Assembly: GCF_013415325.1 (NCBI RefSeq)
Contig: NZ_JACBYE010000012.1
Span: 1 to 64,000, forward strand
Direction of reading: 5' to 3'
Length of the DNA: 64,000 nucleotides
From: Sanguibacter inulinus
GTDB taxonomy: Bacteria > Actinomycetota > Actinomycetes > Actinomycetales > Cellulomonadaceae
In this document: in pieces, positions 1 to 9,017 of the stretch
Position numbering within the stretch: position 1 is the stretch's first letter
Layout: the number at the start of each line of letters is the position of its first letter
Program-made: the position numbers and the translations under genes
Notes under the pieces: model-generated
Told to the model about the DNA's origin: nothing
The model's input: the letters and a program-made list of their open reading frames with translations, nothing else
The model's database searches: none

Positions 1-217
1 CCCGACCACAGTAGGACGGGGCGACGCACGGACGACAGAGACCACGGGCTACGGACGGCTCCGACGAAAGTTGGAGGCGGGCCGGGCAGAGGTGGCCCCG
101 CCCGGCCCCAGCGGGCCCTGCCCGTCCGCGCGCTCGTCTGCCCTCGGCTCGGCCCGGCCCTGCCCGGCCCGGCCTGACCCGGCCCGCAGGCTGGGCCCAG
201 GACGAGGCGCGCTGGCG
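1..217. other. Window edge, no gene recognised
   Basis: This stretch precedes the stop codon of the minus-strand SDR gene. Bases 95-210 are almost pure G and C with repeated CCCGGCC-like words, so open frames across it are compositional. A short palindrome, GGCGCT-AG-AGCGCC at about 213-226, overlaps the SDR stop codon and may act in termination. Confidence 0.6.
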
Positions 218-982
218 CTAGAGCGCCGCGTGCGGGTCGGAGGCGTTCAGTGCGGCGACCACCTGCTCGTAGTCCCCGCGCACCTCGCCGTACCTGAGGA
301 ACTTCACGGTCTTCACGAGGATCTCGTGCGCGTCGGGCTGCTCCTCGACGAGGGTGAGGACCTCGTCGACGAAGGCGTCGAGGGGCATCGCGACGGGGCT
401 CTCGGCCTGCCCGGGCATGAGGTCGGTGCGGACCGCGGGCGGCACGATCTCCAGGACGCTCACCGTGGTGCCGGCGAGCTGGAGGCGGATCGACTCGCTG
501 AGCATGTGGATCGCGGCCTTGGTCGCGTTGTACGTCGGGGTGACGCGCAGCGGGGCGTGGGCCAGCCCGCTCGAGACCGTGACGATGGTCGCGTCAGGCC
601 GCGACTGCAGGTGCTCGACGAAGGCGGCGACCAGCCGGATCGGGCCGAGCAGGTTGGTCGTGACTATCGCCTCGGCGTCGGCCAGGAAGGCCGGCGTGCG
701 CCAGTCTTCGGTCCGCATGATGCCCGCCATCGCGACCAGGACGTCGAGCTCGGGGTAGGCGGCCAGGACCTCCGCGGCCGCTCTCGTGATGCTCTCCGGG
801 TCGGCGACGTCGATCTGCACGGTGCCGATGCCGGGGTGCTCGGCGGCGATCTGCTCGAGCAGATCGGTGCGCCTCCCGCCGACGACGACGGTGTTCCCGA
901 GGTCGTGCAGCCTCAGGGCGAGGGCGAGCCCGATGCCGCTCGTGGCGCCGGGGACGAAGATGGTGCTTCCGGTGATGTTCAT
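218..982 (-). CDS. SDR family NAD(P)-dependent oxidoreductase
   Basis: A 254-residue classical short-chain dehydrogenase/reductase, presumably cytoplasmic; the substrate is unknown. The N-terminus has the Rossmann cofactor motif (GATSGIG, about residues 9-15), the usual VSS and YNATK catalytic Ser and Tyr-x-x-x-Lys, and a PPAVRTDL segment after the active site. The ATG at 982 is chosen over a longer frame because GGTGGAGGC sits just upstream. It is divergent from an XRE/MmyB-type regulator, with an inverted repeat between the two genes, which suggests control by that regulator. This arrangement is common in actinobacteria. Confidence 0.9.
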   Translation of the reverse strand: MNITGSTIFVPGATSGIGLALALRLHDLGNTVVVGGRRTDLLEQIAAEHPGIGTVQIDVADPESITRAAAEVLAAYPELDVLVAMAGIMRTEDWRTPAFLADAEAIVTTNLLGPIRLVAAFVEHLQSRPDATIVTVSSGLAHAPLRVTPTYNATKAAIHMLSESIRLQLAGTTVSVLEIVPPAVRTDLMPGQAESPVAMPLDAFVDEVLTLVEEQPDAHEILVKTVKFLRYGEVRGDYEQVVAALNASDPHAAL

Positions 983-1028
983 GCCTCCACCCTGCGACCC
1001 GTGGGGCGCGAGCGGGAGAGACCTGGTG

Positions 1029-1053
1029 AACCAGGGAGCGCCGATCCCTGGTT
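1029..1053. promoter_or_regulatory. Inverted repeat, likely operator of the XRE/MmyB regulator
   Basis: AACCAGGGA (1029-1037) and TCCCTGGTT (1045-1053) form a perfect 9-bp inverted repeat around a 7-base centre. It lies in the divergent intergenic region between the SDR and regulator genes, where an autoregulating DNA-binding protein would act on both. The function is inferred from position and symmetry. Confidence 0.6.
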
Positions 1054-1084
1054 GTCGGGACGCGCACCCCACGATGATGGTGCG

Positions 1085-1927
1085 ATGGACCGAGACGAGC
1101 TCGCAGCCTTCCTCCGTGCCCGGCGCGAGACGCTCCAGCCAGGCGACGTCGGCCTGCCGCCGGGCGCTCGCCGTCGCGCACCGGGGTTGCGGCGCGAGGA
1201 GGTGGCTGCGCTGACGGGCATGTCGACCGACTACTACGCGCGGCTCGAGCAGGGCCGGGGTCCCCAGCCGAGCACGCAGATGCTCGCGGCGCTGGCCCGC
1301 ACGCTCAGGCTCACCGCAGACGGTCGGGACTACCTGTTCCGCGCCGCCGGTCACCCTGCGCCCGACCGGAGGAGCACGTCGTCGCACGTCGCACCAGCGC
1401 TCCTGCGGGTGCTCGACAGGCTCTCCGACAGCCCCGCGCTGATCCTCTCCGAGCTGTGCGAGCCGCTCGCCGCGAACGCGATGGCCGTCGCCCTGTTCGG
1501 TGACGTGCTCGGCCGGACAGGGTGGGCGCGCAGCGACATCTATCGATGGTTCACCGAGCCTGCCTCGCGGGACATCTACCCGCGGGACGACCACGACAGG
1601 CAGGGGCGGGCCCTCGTCGCCTCGCTCCGGGTCGCCTACGGGCGCTCGGGAGCGAGCTCCCGGGCCGGTGCGCTGGTCGCGGCGCTGAGCCTGGAGAGCA
1701 GCGAGTTCGTCGACCTGTGGGCCGAGCACGAGGTGGCGCGCAGGTTCGCCGACCACAAGACGCTCCTCCACCCGGAGATCGGCCCGATCGAGCTCGACTG
1801 CCAGGCGCTGTTCACCGAGGACCAGACGCAGTCGCTGCTGGTGCTGACCGCCGCCCCGGAGGACACCGAGGCGCGCGCGAGCCTCGACCTGCTGCGGGTG
1901 GTCGGGGCGCAGGCTTTCGACGCCTGA
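1085..1927 (+). CDS. XRE-family regulator with MmyB-like ligand-binding domain
   Basis: A 280-residue transcription factor. Residues about 10-85 are a Cro/C1-type helix-turn-helix with the family pattern RRAPGLRREEVAALTGMS followed by YYARLEQGR. The rest matches the MmyB-like ligand-binding region, including a Leu-rich helix after the HTH and a W-xx-H-xVA-R segment near residues 215-220. Such proteins usually repress a divergent SDR or oxidoreductase gene and respond to small hydrophobic molecules. The ATG at 1085 starts exactly where the conserved N-terminus begins. The frame continues far upstream without a stop, but that part is GC-driven. Confidence 0.9.
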   Translation: MDRDELAAFLRARRETLQPGDVGLPPGARRRAPGLRREEVAALTGMSTDYYARLEQGRGPQPSTQMLAALARTLRLTADGRDYLFRAAGHPAPDRRSTSSHVAPALLRVLDRLSDSPALILSELCEPLAANAMAVALFGDVLGRTGWARSDIYRWFTEPASRDIYPRDDHDRQGRALVASLRVAYGRSGASSRAGALVAALSLESSEFVDLWAEHEVARRFADHKTLLHPEIGPIELDCQALFTEDQTQSLLVLTAAPEDTEARASLDLLRVVGAQAFDA

Positions 1928-1968
1928 CGAGAGGCCTCGGGCGCACACCTCCTCCTAGGCCACCAGGC

Positions 1969-2610
1969 TCAGAGCGTCTGTGTCACCTGGTCGTAGCGCA
2001 GGCGGGTCTGGCGCGGGCGGGTTGCGCCCTCCTCGGCGGGTGTCCCGACGTTGAGGACGACCAGGGAGCGCCAGCCGTTCTCGCTGAAGAACTCGGCGTC
2101 GACCGCTGCGGCGTCGAACCCGCCGAGGGGCCCGACGTGCAGACCGGCTGCCCGCAGACCGACGATGAGATAGCCGACCTGGAGGAGCGAGGAGGTGCGA
2201 GCCGTGCCGCTGCGGGCCTCTTCACCGGCGGCCTCGAAGCGCTCGCGGGCACCCTCCATGTACGGGGCGAGGACATCCATGTGCTCGTGGAAGCGCGTGT
2301 CCGCGGCCGCGACGATGGTCAGCGGAGCGGCGAGGGTCTTTGCCTTGTTGCCCTCGGCCATGTGCTCGACGAGGCGGGCCCGCGCAGCCGGGTCGCGCAG
2401 CACGAGCAGGCGCAGCGGGACCGTGTTCATCGCGGTAGGACCCCACCGGACCAGGTCGTAGGCCGCCTGGATCTTCTCGTCAGGCACCTCGGTGTCGTCG
2501 AAGGCGTTGACGGAGCGCGCCTCGCGGAACAGCAGGTCTGCGGTCGCGGCGTCGATCTCGAGCAGCTCGTCGAAGGCTGCGTCGGTCGGGGTGAAGGTCT
2601 CTGCGCTCAT
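1969..2610 (-). CDS. Nitroreductase family protein (RutE/malonic semialdehyde reductase-like)
   Basis: A 213-residue flavin-dependent nitroreductase-fold protein. The sequence runs through a REARSVNAF motif, a RWGPTAMNTVPLR segment and a GLxVGPLGGFD stretch, all typical of the HadB/RutE branch that reduces malonic semialdehyde or related enals and nitro compounds with FMN and NAD(P)H. Length is close to the family norm of about 195-200. The ATG at 2610 is preferred; the frame could extend 26 codons upstream but that part is not family-like. It is a single-gene unit, and no other pyrimidine-degradation genes are nearby, so the physiological substrate is open. Confidence 0.85.
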   Translation of the reverse strand: MSAETFTPTDAAFDELLEIDAATADLLFREARSVNAFDDTEVPDEKIQAAYDLVRWGPTAMNTVPLRLLVLRDPAARARLVEHMAEGNKAKTLAAPLTIVAAADTRFHEHMDVLAPYMEGARERFEAAGEEARSGTARTSSLLQVGYLIVGLRAAGLHVGPLGGFDAAAVDAEFFSENGWRSLVVLNVGTPAEEGATRPRQTRLRYDQVTQTL

Positions 2611-2738
2611 GGTGGCGTCAACGGAGAAGAGCGGTCGCACACTTCCCACAGGTCGTGTGAGGTTACCCACAGGGACCCGTGATGTCACGTCGTCGCCTCG
2701 GCTCGCCCGGCGGAGCGTCGACCGGGCATCCTGGGACC

Positions 2739-3365
2739 ATGCGTGTCGAACCCGTGAGCGAGGACGTGCTCCGCGCCCGTCTCGTCGCCCGCATCCTCGC
2801 CGAGCCGGCGCCGGCTGCGGTGCGCGTCTTGCTCGACGGGCATCCGTCGACCGTTCCCGGGGCGCTGGCAGACGCCCTTGTGGAGCCGCTGCGTGCGGCA
2901 GGTCGACCGACAGCGCGGATCCGTGCCGAGGACTTCTTGCGCCCGGCGTCTCTGCGCCTCGAGATGGGCCGTCACGACCCCGACAGCCTGCTGGACGCGT
3001 GGATCGACGTCTCGGGTCTCAACCGTGAGGTGCTCAGCGCGGTCGGCCCCGGTGGGCAAGGACGCTACCTGCCGTCGTTGCGGGACCCCGTCACCGACCG
3101 GGCGACGCGCGCCGGATACCTCGAGGCACCGCCCGGGCTGGTCGTGCTGCTCGACGGCTCGCTCGCGATGGGCCGCTGGCTCGACGTGGACCTCACGGTC
3201 CACCTGTCGCTGCGCACGTCGACCATCGCCCGTCGCACGGCCGACGAGGACCGCTGGACCCTCGACGCGTACACGCGCTACGCCATCGAGGTCGAGCCCG
3301 AGAGGGCGGCCGACGTGGCCGTCCGGGTGGACGACGCACGCCGACCGGCGATGCTCACGGGCTGA
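2739..3365 (+). CDS. Uridine kinase-like P-loop protein with degenerate Walker A
   Basis: A 208-residue protein resembling the uridine-kinase/phosphoribulokinase-like proteins of actinobacteria. The expected phosphate-binding loop reads LLDGHPSTVPGALADAL; the normal GxxxxGK(S/T) is not intact because the lysine is missing. The later part has a LVVLLDGSLAMGRWLDVDLTVHL strand-like region and an RRTADEDRWTLDAYTRY segment similar to uridine kinase lid regions. I therefore infer relatedness to the fold but question ATP-dependent kinase activity. The ATG at 2739 is used; upstream codons in the same frame overlap the promoter region of the divergent nitroreductase. Confidence 0.65.
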   Translation: MRVEPVSEDVLRARLVARILAEPAPAAVRVLLDGHPSTVPGALADALVEPLRAAGRPTARIRAEDFLRPASLRLEMGRHDPDSLLDAWIDVSGLNREVLSAVGPGGQGRYLPSLRDPVTDRATRAGYLEAPPGLVVLLDGSLAMGRWLDVDLTVHLSLRTSTIARRTADEDRWTLDAYTRYAIEVEPERAADVAVRVDDARRPAMLTG

Positions 3366-3400
3366 GAGGTCGTCGAGACAGCAGTCGTCCTTCCCGGTGT

Positions 3401-6070
3401 CTAGAGGAGCCCGCGTTCCGCGGCGACCTCGACGGCCTCACGCCGTCCGACGACGCCGAGCTTGCGGTAGATGGCCCGCTGGTGGGTCTTCACGGTGTTG
3501 ACCGACAGGAACACCGCTGCGGCGATGTCGGCGGCCGTCATCGCCGACCGCAGGTAGACCAGGACCTCGTGCTCACGCGGCGTCAGAGACCAGAAGGACG
3601 GCACCAGCGGCGCCGGAGGCCGCACCCCGGACAGGTGGTCGAGGAGCGTCACGGTGTAGGCCGTGTGCAGGCTGCCCCAGCCGAGGTGCGCACGGAGCAG
3701 CGGCAGGACCTGGCACGACCTGTCGACGAAGGGTCGGCGGACGTCGTCGACCTCGGCCAGGGTGATCGCCTGCTCGAGGAGCCTGTGGGCCTTGTCGGGC
3801 TGCTCCTCGGCGTCGGCGAGCAACGCTCCCACCACCCGGTGTGCGACGAGCGAGTGGCTCGCCCGGCATCCTCCCGGCAGCAGGTCGAGGACAGCCCGGG
3901 CACCGACGAGGTCCCCGTCGAGGCGGAGCAGGTCGGCGCACCAGACGAGCGAGTCGGGGTGGTGGGGCAGCATCACGTCGAAGGCGGCCTTCTCGGCGGT
4001 CTGCCGGGCGTCGGACGACGAGCCGTGGGCGTAGGACCACCGGGCGTCGAGCATCAAGGCGACCACGGGCCAGGTGGCCGGCAAGAACATGTCGTGCTCG
4101 CGGCGCAGCAGCGAGCTGTGCAGGGCCTCGGCCCCCGCAGGCTCGCCAGCCGCGAGCGCGACCTCGAGCAGCAGCGCCTGGGAGCAGACGCGCAGGTAGT
4201 GGTCGGTCGGCTGGTTCCGCGAGGCTGACCGGGCCGCGAGGGTTCGCGCCTCGTCGAGGTCGTCGCGCTCGAAAGCTGCCCGGGCGAGCGCCAGCACAGC
4301 GGGGGAGATCGTCGCCGCGGACTGCCACCCGAGCGTCGCCGCCTCGTCCAGGACCCGTCGGGCCCGTGTGCGCCCGGCACCGACCCCGTCGACGGTGCTC
4401 GCGACGAGAGCGAGCTCGGCCTCGCACGCCAGGCGCAGCGCGGTCATCCGGCGGCTCGTCGCGATCGTCGCCGACGCCTCGAGGAGCGCGACCCCGGTGG
4501 CGCGCTCGCCGACCCGGCAGAGCAGCTGGCCGACGATGTACTCCGCGCCGGCCGTCGCTGTGTCGTCGGTCGTCGCGGACCCGGGTGAGAGCAGCTCCCT
4601 GCCGCGCCGTGCCATCTCGACGAGGTCCGGGGCGTCGACCGCGAGCAGGAGGCGCAGGAGGCTCTCCAGCAGGACGAAGCGGCCGCCGTCGGTGACCGGA
4701 GGGTCAGCCGCAGCCCGAGCGTGTGCTCGTCGGACCTGGAGATCAGCCTGGACCGGGTTCCCCTCCAGATACCGGCACACGGCGACCAGCAGCAGCAGGT
4801 CAGGGTTCTCGTCGAAGGGCGGGGGCACCCGCAGGCACAGGGAGAGCAGCAGGGCGTGCTGCCCGCGCAGGACCAGCTCGATCCACTGCTCGCTGATGCA
4901 CTGCGCGGCCAGCGCGGGCCGCCCGCCTGCGAGCGCATGGTCGACAGCCTCCTCGAGGTCGCGGTCGCGCCAGTGGTGCGACGCGGTCCGGTGCAGGGAC
5001 CGCCACGTGGAGGGTTCTGATGCGGCGAGCCGCGCCTGGCACTGGGCCCGGAAGAGGTCGTGCCACCTGTAGACGGCGCTCGTGCCAGGGATCTCGGGCT
5101 CCCGCTCGAGGAAGAGCCCGCGGTCGACGCACTCGACGAGCAGCCGCGACCCGTCCGGGCTGCCCGAGAGCGCGTCGGCGAGCTCGGCGTCGATCCGCCG
5201 GCAGGTGGTCGCGCGGAGCACGAAGCGGGCGAGGTCGGGTCGCAGGCTCGCCAGGAGGTCCGCGACGAGGAGGTCGGCGACAGGGCTCCGGGGACTGAGC
5301 AGCCGCTGCAGGGTCGGACCGACGGGCGTGTCTCGGGCCGTGACGAGCGCCATCCGGACTGCGACCGGCCATCCGCTCGTCGCCTCGTGGAGCTCGTGCT
5401 GGTCGTCGGTCGTCAGGGTGACCCCAGACAGCTCGCCGAGGGTCTGGACGTCCTTGCGGGTGAACCGGAGGTCTGCAGCACGGAACTCTGTGAGGTCGCC
5501 GTGGGCGCGCAGGCGCTGGAGCGCGAGCGGCGGGTCGAAGCGCCCGGCGAGCACCACACGCAGCTGGTCGGGCAGATAGCGGAGCAGGCGGTCGAGGGTA
5601 GCCCGCGCCCCGTCCGACCGGATCTCGTCGACGTCGTCCAGGACGAGCACGACGGGTTCGGTGCTGTCGTCGATGACGGAGATCAACCTGTCGACAGGAC
5701 CGCCGTCTTCGTGCCCTGGGCCCCACAGGTCGTCGAGGGGCCAGGGGCCGCTGCGGCCCGTCGTGCGGACGTCCGCGGCCTCGATGCTCGAGACGATCCC
5801 GTGCCAGAGGGTCTGCGGGTCGTTGTCGAGGTCGTCGAGGCCGAGCCACGCGACCCGGGTGGTCGAGGTCCTCGCCCACGCGGCGAGGAAGGTGGACTTG
5901 CCGTAGCCGGTCGGGGCGGAGACGAGCGTCACGGGACGGCTGCCGACGGCTTCGGTCTCCGGTCGGGCACCGATGCGCTCGCGGACGACGTGCGGGGTCG
6001 GCGGCGGTGGAGGGTGGATCTTGCGAGCCGGTACCCGGTGCGCCGGACGGTCCCCCCACGTGGCGCTCAC
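3401..6070 (-). CDS. LuxR-family ATPase transcriptional regulator (MalT/LAL type)
   Basis: An 889-residue STAND-type regulator. A P-loop NTPase domain carries Walker A SAPTGYGKST (about residues 51-60) and Walker B VVLVLDDVDEI (about 140-150). A long helical, TPR-like middle follows. The last ~60 residues are a LuxR HTH (LTPREHEVLVYL...AAVFLSVNTVKTHQRAIYRKLGV). These proteins couple ligand binding and ATP hydrolysis to oligomerisation and transcription activation. The start is a GTG at 6070, with a G-rich stretch upstream. It is divergent from a 69-residue small protein and, beyond it, an ion channel; either could be a target. The regulated pathway cannot be deduced. Confidence 0.9.
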   Translation of the reverse strand: MSATWGDRPAHRVPARKIHPPPPPTPHVVRERIGARPETEAVGSRPVTLVSAPTGYGKSTFLAAWARTSTTRVAWLGLDDLDNDPQTLWHGIVSSIEAADVRTTGRSGPWPLDDLWGPGHEDGGPVDRLISVIDDSTEPVVLVLDDVDEIRSDGARATLDRLLRYLPDQLRVVLAGRFDPPLALQRLRAHGDLTEFRAADLRFTRKDVQTLGELSGVTLTTDDQHELHEATSGWPVAVRMALVTARDTPVGPTLQRLLSPRSPVADLLVADLLASLRPDLARFVLRATTCRRIDAELADALSGSPDGSRLLVECVDRGLFLEREPEIPGTSAVYRWHDLFRAQCQARLAASEPSTWRSLHRTASHHWRDRDLEEAVDHALAGGRPALAAQCISEQWIELVLRGQHALLLSLCLRVPPPFDENPDLLLLVAVCRYLEGNPVQADLQVRRAHARAAADPPVTDGGRFVLLESLLRLLLAVDAPDLVEMARRGRELLSPGSATTDDTATAGAEYIVGQLLCRVGERATGVALLEASATIATSRRMTALRLACEAELALVASTVDGVGAGRTRARRVLDEAATLGWQSAATISPAVLALARAAFERDDLDEARTLAARSASRNQPTDHYLRVCSQALLLEVALAAGEPAGAEALHSSLLRREHDMFLPATWPVVALMLDARWSYAHGSSSDARQTAEKAAFDVMLPHHPDSLVWCADLLRLDGDLVGARAVLDLLPGGCRASHSLVAHRVVGALLADAEEQPDKAHRLLEQAITLAEVDDVRRPFVDRSCQVLPLLRAHLGWGSLHTAYTVTLLDHLSGVRPPAPLVPSFWSLTPREHEVLVYLRSAMTAADIAAAVFLSVNTVKTHQRAIYRKLGVVGRREAVEVAAERGLL

Positions 6071-6231
6071 CGGCGCCCCACCGCCTCGGCGCCATCGGGT
6101 ACGGGCCGTCGTGGGGGGACCGTGCGTGTCGTGGACGGGTCGCTGTCATCCTTCGCGCGTGAGGTGCGGGCGGCCACCCGGGGTGCACGGTGGTGACGAG
6201 GAAGGACCGGCCTGGAGAGAGAGGAGCGCAG

Positions 6232-6441
6232 ATGCTCTACGAGATCACGGTGGACGGGGCTGTCGACACCGTCGCCCTGCTCGACTTCGTCGATGCGACG
6301 GCCTCCGAGGACGGCGGGTCGACGGTCTTGCGGTGCCGTGTGCAGGACGCCTCCGGCCTGTCGGGGGTGGTGGTCCTGCTGCACGACGTCGGGCTCCGGG
6401 TGCGTGAGGTGCGGGCGGTCCCGGACGTCGAGGCCTGGTGA
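6232..6441 (+). CDS. Small hypothetical protein (69 aa)
   Basis: A 69-residue acidic protein beginning MLYEITVDGAV, with alternating hydrophobic strands and no Cys or membrane segment. No family was recognised. The ATG at 6232 has a good ribosome-binding site (GAGAGGAGCGCAG). It is the first gene on the plus strand divergent from the large LuxR regulator, and the predicted beta-alpha-beta pattern (LLDFVDATASEDG between two strands) suggests a small ligand- or protein-binding domain. Function unknown. Confidence 0.65.
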   Translation: MLYEITVDGAVDTVALLDFVDATASEDGGSTVLRCRVQDASGLSGVVVLLHDVGLRVREVRAVPDVEAW

Positions 6442-6596
6442 GGACGCTGTGGAGGAACCTGCCGGGATGGTGATCATGATCGTCCCCCCAGACGGTCGCG
6501 TCTCATGACCTTCGGATGATGCCCGTCCCCGAGGGGCGAGCGCAGACTGAGACCCAGGTCACACATGCTACCGCGCAGCGGGCTTGCAGCACGAAG

Positions 6597-7412
6597 GTGA
6601 TCGTGCCGACCGGGAGGAGCAGGCGTGGCAGGGACCGGCGGCAGGTGCTCCTCGTGACGAGCCGTGCCCAGGACCACCGACGGCGTCGTCGGCGTCGGGT
6701 GCACGGCAGGCCTGACGACTTCGTGGTCGTGCTCTGGTTGCTGGGCGTCAGCTACCTGCTCTTCGCGGTGACCTCCGACCGTCGGGTCCGGGTGCTCGTG
6801 GCGCTCATCTACGTCGTGGCCCTCGTCGTCACGGTGCAGGCCTCCGACCCCACATCCCGCCAACGCCGGGCGATGCGGTGGCTGGTCGCCTGTGGGCTGG
6901 TCGTGGCCGGTGCAGGCTTCCTGGTGCTCCCCGTCGAGGACGCCCAGGGGGTCGTCGACGTGATGGTCACCGCGGTGCTCGCGCTCACCCTCGTCCTGGT
7001 GGTCAGTCGTGTCCTCCTCCACCGCACCGTGACGATCCAGACCATCGCCGGGGCGCTGAGCGCCTACCTGCTCATCGGCATGACCTTCACGAGCCTCTAC
7101 GCGGTCCTGGCCTGGGTGGGGCCGGACCCCTTCTTCGTCTCGAGTGCGTCCCAGGCTGCCCCAGACCTCCAGTACTTCTCGTTCACGACGCTCACCACCC
7201 TCGGCTACGGTGACCTCACCGTGACCACGGGGGCAGCCCGAGGCTTTGCGACCCTCGAGGCGCTCGTGGGGCAGATCTTCCTCGCGACGCTCGTCGCCAG
7301 CCTCGTCGCGGCCTTCCGGATGCAAGAGCAGGCGCTCGACGACCCCGTCGTGCCCGACGGTCCAGGTGGTCCTGAAGACCCGGTCGGGCGCGACGACGGC
7401 CGACCAGCCTGA
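6597..7412 (+). CDS. Two-pore-helix potassium channel family protein
   Basis: An integral membrane protein whose C-terminal half has the classical bacterial K+ channel pore: a hydrophobic helix (AYLLIGMTFTSLYAVLAWV), a pore helix and selectivity filter TLTTLGYGD, and a closing helix (LVGQIFLATLVASLVAAF). Before this come about four more hydrophobic segments. The N-terminus is Arg-rich and the start is uncertain: a GTG at 6597 is used, an ATG pair at 6516/6519 lies upstream without a clear ribosome-binding site, and other GTG codons follow. The C-terminal tail is short and acidic with no RCK/TrkA-N domain, so gating is probably not by cytoplasmic nucleotide binding. Confidence 0.85.
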   Translation: MIVPTGRSRRGRDRRQVLLVTSRAQDHRRRRRRRVHGRPDDFVVVLWLLGVSYLLFAVTSDRRVRVLVALIYVVALVVTVQASDPTSRQRRAMRWLVACGLVVAGAGFLVLPVEDAQGVVDVMVTAVLALTLVLVVSRVLLHRTVTIQTIAGALSAYLLIGMTFTSLYAVLAWVGPDPFFVSSASQAAPDLQYFSFTTLTTLGYGDLTVTTGAARGFATLEALVGQIFLATLVASLVAAFRMQEQALDDPVVPDGPGGPEDPVGRDDGRPA

Positions 7413-7559
7413 CCCACCGGGGCTGACCTGCCTGGGGCGCTGCGCCGGCGCACCATCCCAGATCATCCGCGAGGGATGAGGCCCGGGAGGTCTGCGTTCG
7501 CCATCGTGGGAGGACTCCGGGCTCTCCGGACGCGCACCGCTGACCGAGAGGACCTCATC

Positions 7560-7943
7560 ATGTGGGACAACTTCTGGAGCATCGTCTGGTTCTTCTTCTG
7601 GAGCTTCGCCTTCATCTCCTACCTCTTCGCGCTGTTCGCCGTGGTCAGCGACCTCTTCCGTGACCACGCACTCGGGGGGTGGGGGAAGGCGGTGTGGTTG
7701 GTGTGCCTCGTCTTCGTCCCGTTCCTGACAGTCCTCGTCTACCTCGTCGCCCGGGGACCCGGCATGGCCGAGCGCAGCGAGCGCGGAGCCGCCCAGGCGC
7801 AGCGCGCAGCGGACGACTACATCCGTGGGGTCGCCGGGTCGAGCCCGTCGGACGAGATCATGAAGGCCAAGGCGCTGCTGGACGCCGGCACGATCACTCC
7901 CGACGAGTACGAGCGGCTCAAGGGCGCAGCGCTCCAGCTGTAG
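7560..7943 (+). CDS. SHOCT domain membrane protein with PLDc_N-type helices
   Basis: A 127-residue protein. The first ~65 residues have two transmembrane helices rich in Trp and Phe (FWSIVWFFFWSFAFISYLFALFAVV and a second near VWLVCLVFVPFLTVLVYLVAR), as in PLDc_N/cardiolipin-synthase N-terminal modules. The C-terminal ~30 residues are a SHOCT motif (MKAKALLDAGTITPDEYERLKGAAL). The ATG at 7560 has the ribosome-binding site GAGAGGACCTCATC. Such proteins are frequent and poorly characterised in actinobacteria; the SHOCT motif is thought to mediate oligomerisation. Confidence 0.85.
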   Translation: MWDNFWSIVWFFFWSFAFISYLFALFAVVSDLFRDHALGGWGKAVWLVCLVFVPFLTVLVYLVARGPGMAERSERGAAQAQRAADDYIRGVAGSSPSDEIMKAKALLDAGTITPDEYERLKGAALQL

Positions 7944-8063
7944 CGGCGGCAGGGGCACGACGACCAGGGCGACCTGACCTCGACCGGGAGGTCGGGCTGA
8001 TGTCCACCAGCGGTGGCGGCGACTGGACCGCAGTCGTCTCGTCTCAGGTCGTGGGGCTGTCGC

Positions 8064-8423
8064 TCAGACGGGTCCTGACGGCCGTCCAGGACCGAGAGTC
8101 GTCTCCTGCGCGACGCCGGCTGCCTCGCCCTTGAGCTCGACGAGGATCGTGTGCGTCGGCGTCCCACCGGTGTTCTCGCCCGAGTGCCTCTGCGCCGGGA
8201 TCCACACGGCGGCTCCGGCGGGGAGCCGGGTGTCGAAGACGCGGTCGCCCGCCGACAACCTGCGGTCGAAGGCGCTCAGGGTCACCATGACCGAGTTCGG
8301 GTGGTCGTGCGGCGTCGTGGCGTCGCCGGGGACGTCGGTGTACTCGAGCACCCTGACGTGCTCGTTCTCCCAGAGCGTCCTGTAGTGGTCGGGATTCGTG
8401 AGGGTCGGGTCGTCGTTGACCAT
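8064..8423 (-). CDS. Cupin-like small protein
   Basis: A 119-residue single-domain protein with cupin-type spacing: VRVLEYTDVPGDATTPHDHPNSVMVTLSAF supplies His residues of motif 1, and WIPAQRHSGENTGGTPTHTILVEL supplies motif 2. A mononuclear metal site is likely. The ATG at 8423 is preferred, with CAGGAGTACGGTCGAAGG upstream. It is divergent from an SRPBCC-family protein. No enzymatic reaction can be assigned. Confidence 0.8.
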   Translation of the reverse strand: MVNDDPTLTNPDHYRTLWENEHVRVLEYTDVPGDATTPHDHPNSVMVTLSAFDRRLSAGDRVFDTRLPAGAAVWIPAQRHSGENTGGTPTHTILVELKGEAAGVAQETTLGPGRPSGPV

Positions 8424-8507
8424 CCTTCGACCGTACTCCTGCGGTGGTGCGGCGTGAAGGTGCGCGTGGGACTGTGGAGAGCGACCACGAGCACCTGGAG
8501 AGATGCC

Positions 8508-8954
8508 ATGACCTCCATGCACCCCGCAGAGCACGCCACCTTCACCCTCGAGCGCAGCTACGACGCGGGCGCTGAGCAGGTCTTCACCGCCTGGGCCGAC
8601 CCGGCCACCAAGGCACGCTGGTTCGCCAGCCCCGGAGCCGAGCACTCCCTCGACTTCCGTGTGGGCGGCATCGAGACCACCCGCGGCGGACCAGACCCCG
8701 ATGTCCCCTTCGTCTTCACCTCGACGTACCAGGAGATCCAGCCGGGCGCGCGCCTCGTCTACTCCTCGACGCTCGCCCACGCCGGACGGGTCGCGACGGT
8801 CTCGCTCACCTGCGTGGAGATCGCCGAGCGCGGATCGGGGAGTACCCTCGTCCTGACCGAGCACGACGTCTTCCTCGACCACCTCGAAGAACCCGCCTGG
8901 CGCGAGCAGGGCACCGCGGAGTGGCTCGACAGGCTCCAGACGGTCCTCGGCTGA
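8508..8954 (+). CDS. SRPBCC/AHSA1-family protein
   Basis: A 148-residue START-like (Bet v 1 fold) protein of the Aha1/YndB group. Recognisable features are the N-terminal ERSYDAGAEQVFTAWADPATKARWFASP segment, a central FRVGGIETTRGG turn, strands VTLTC/VSLTCVEIAE, and the C-terminal WREQGTAEWLDRLQTVL helix. Such proteins bind hydrophobic ligands and are often found with ArsR regulators, but none is present here. The ATG at 8508 is preceded by CTGGAGAGATGCC. Confidence 0.88.
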   Translation: MTSMHPAEHATFTLERSYDAGAEQVFTAWADPATKARWFASPGAEHSLDFRVGGIETTRGGPDPDVPFVFTSTYQEIQPGARLVYSSTLAHAGRVATVSLTCVEIAERGSGSTLVLTEHDVFLDHLEEPAWREQGTAEWLDRLQTVLG

Positions 8955-9017
8955 GCCTCGCCTGCAGAGGCACGCCGGTGGGCAGCAGGCGCGACGAGAG
9001 GACACGCCCTGACACGG

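Noticed and set aside
71-1084. Long plus-strand open frame joined to the XRE regulator
   Set aside because: It lies opposite the well-supported SDR gene; absence of stops is due to high GC, and the regulator family N-terminus begins at 1085.
6474-7958. 494-residue minus-strand open frame
   Set aside because: It is antisense to the ion channel and SHOCT genes, has low-complexity His/Arg/Asp composition and matches no family.
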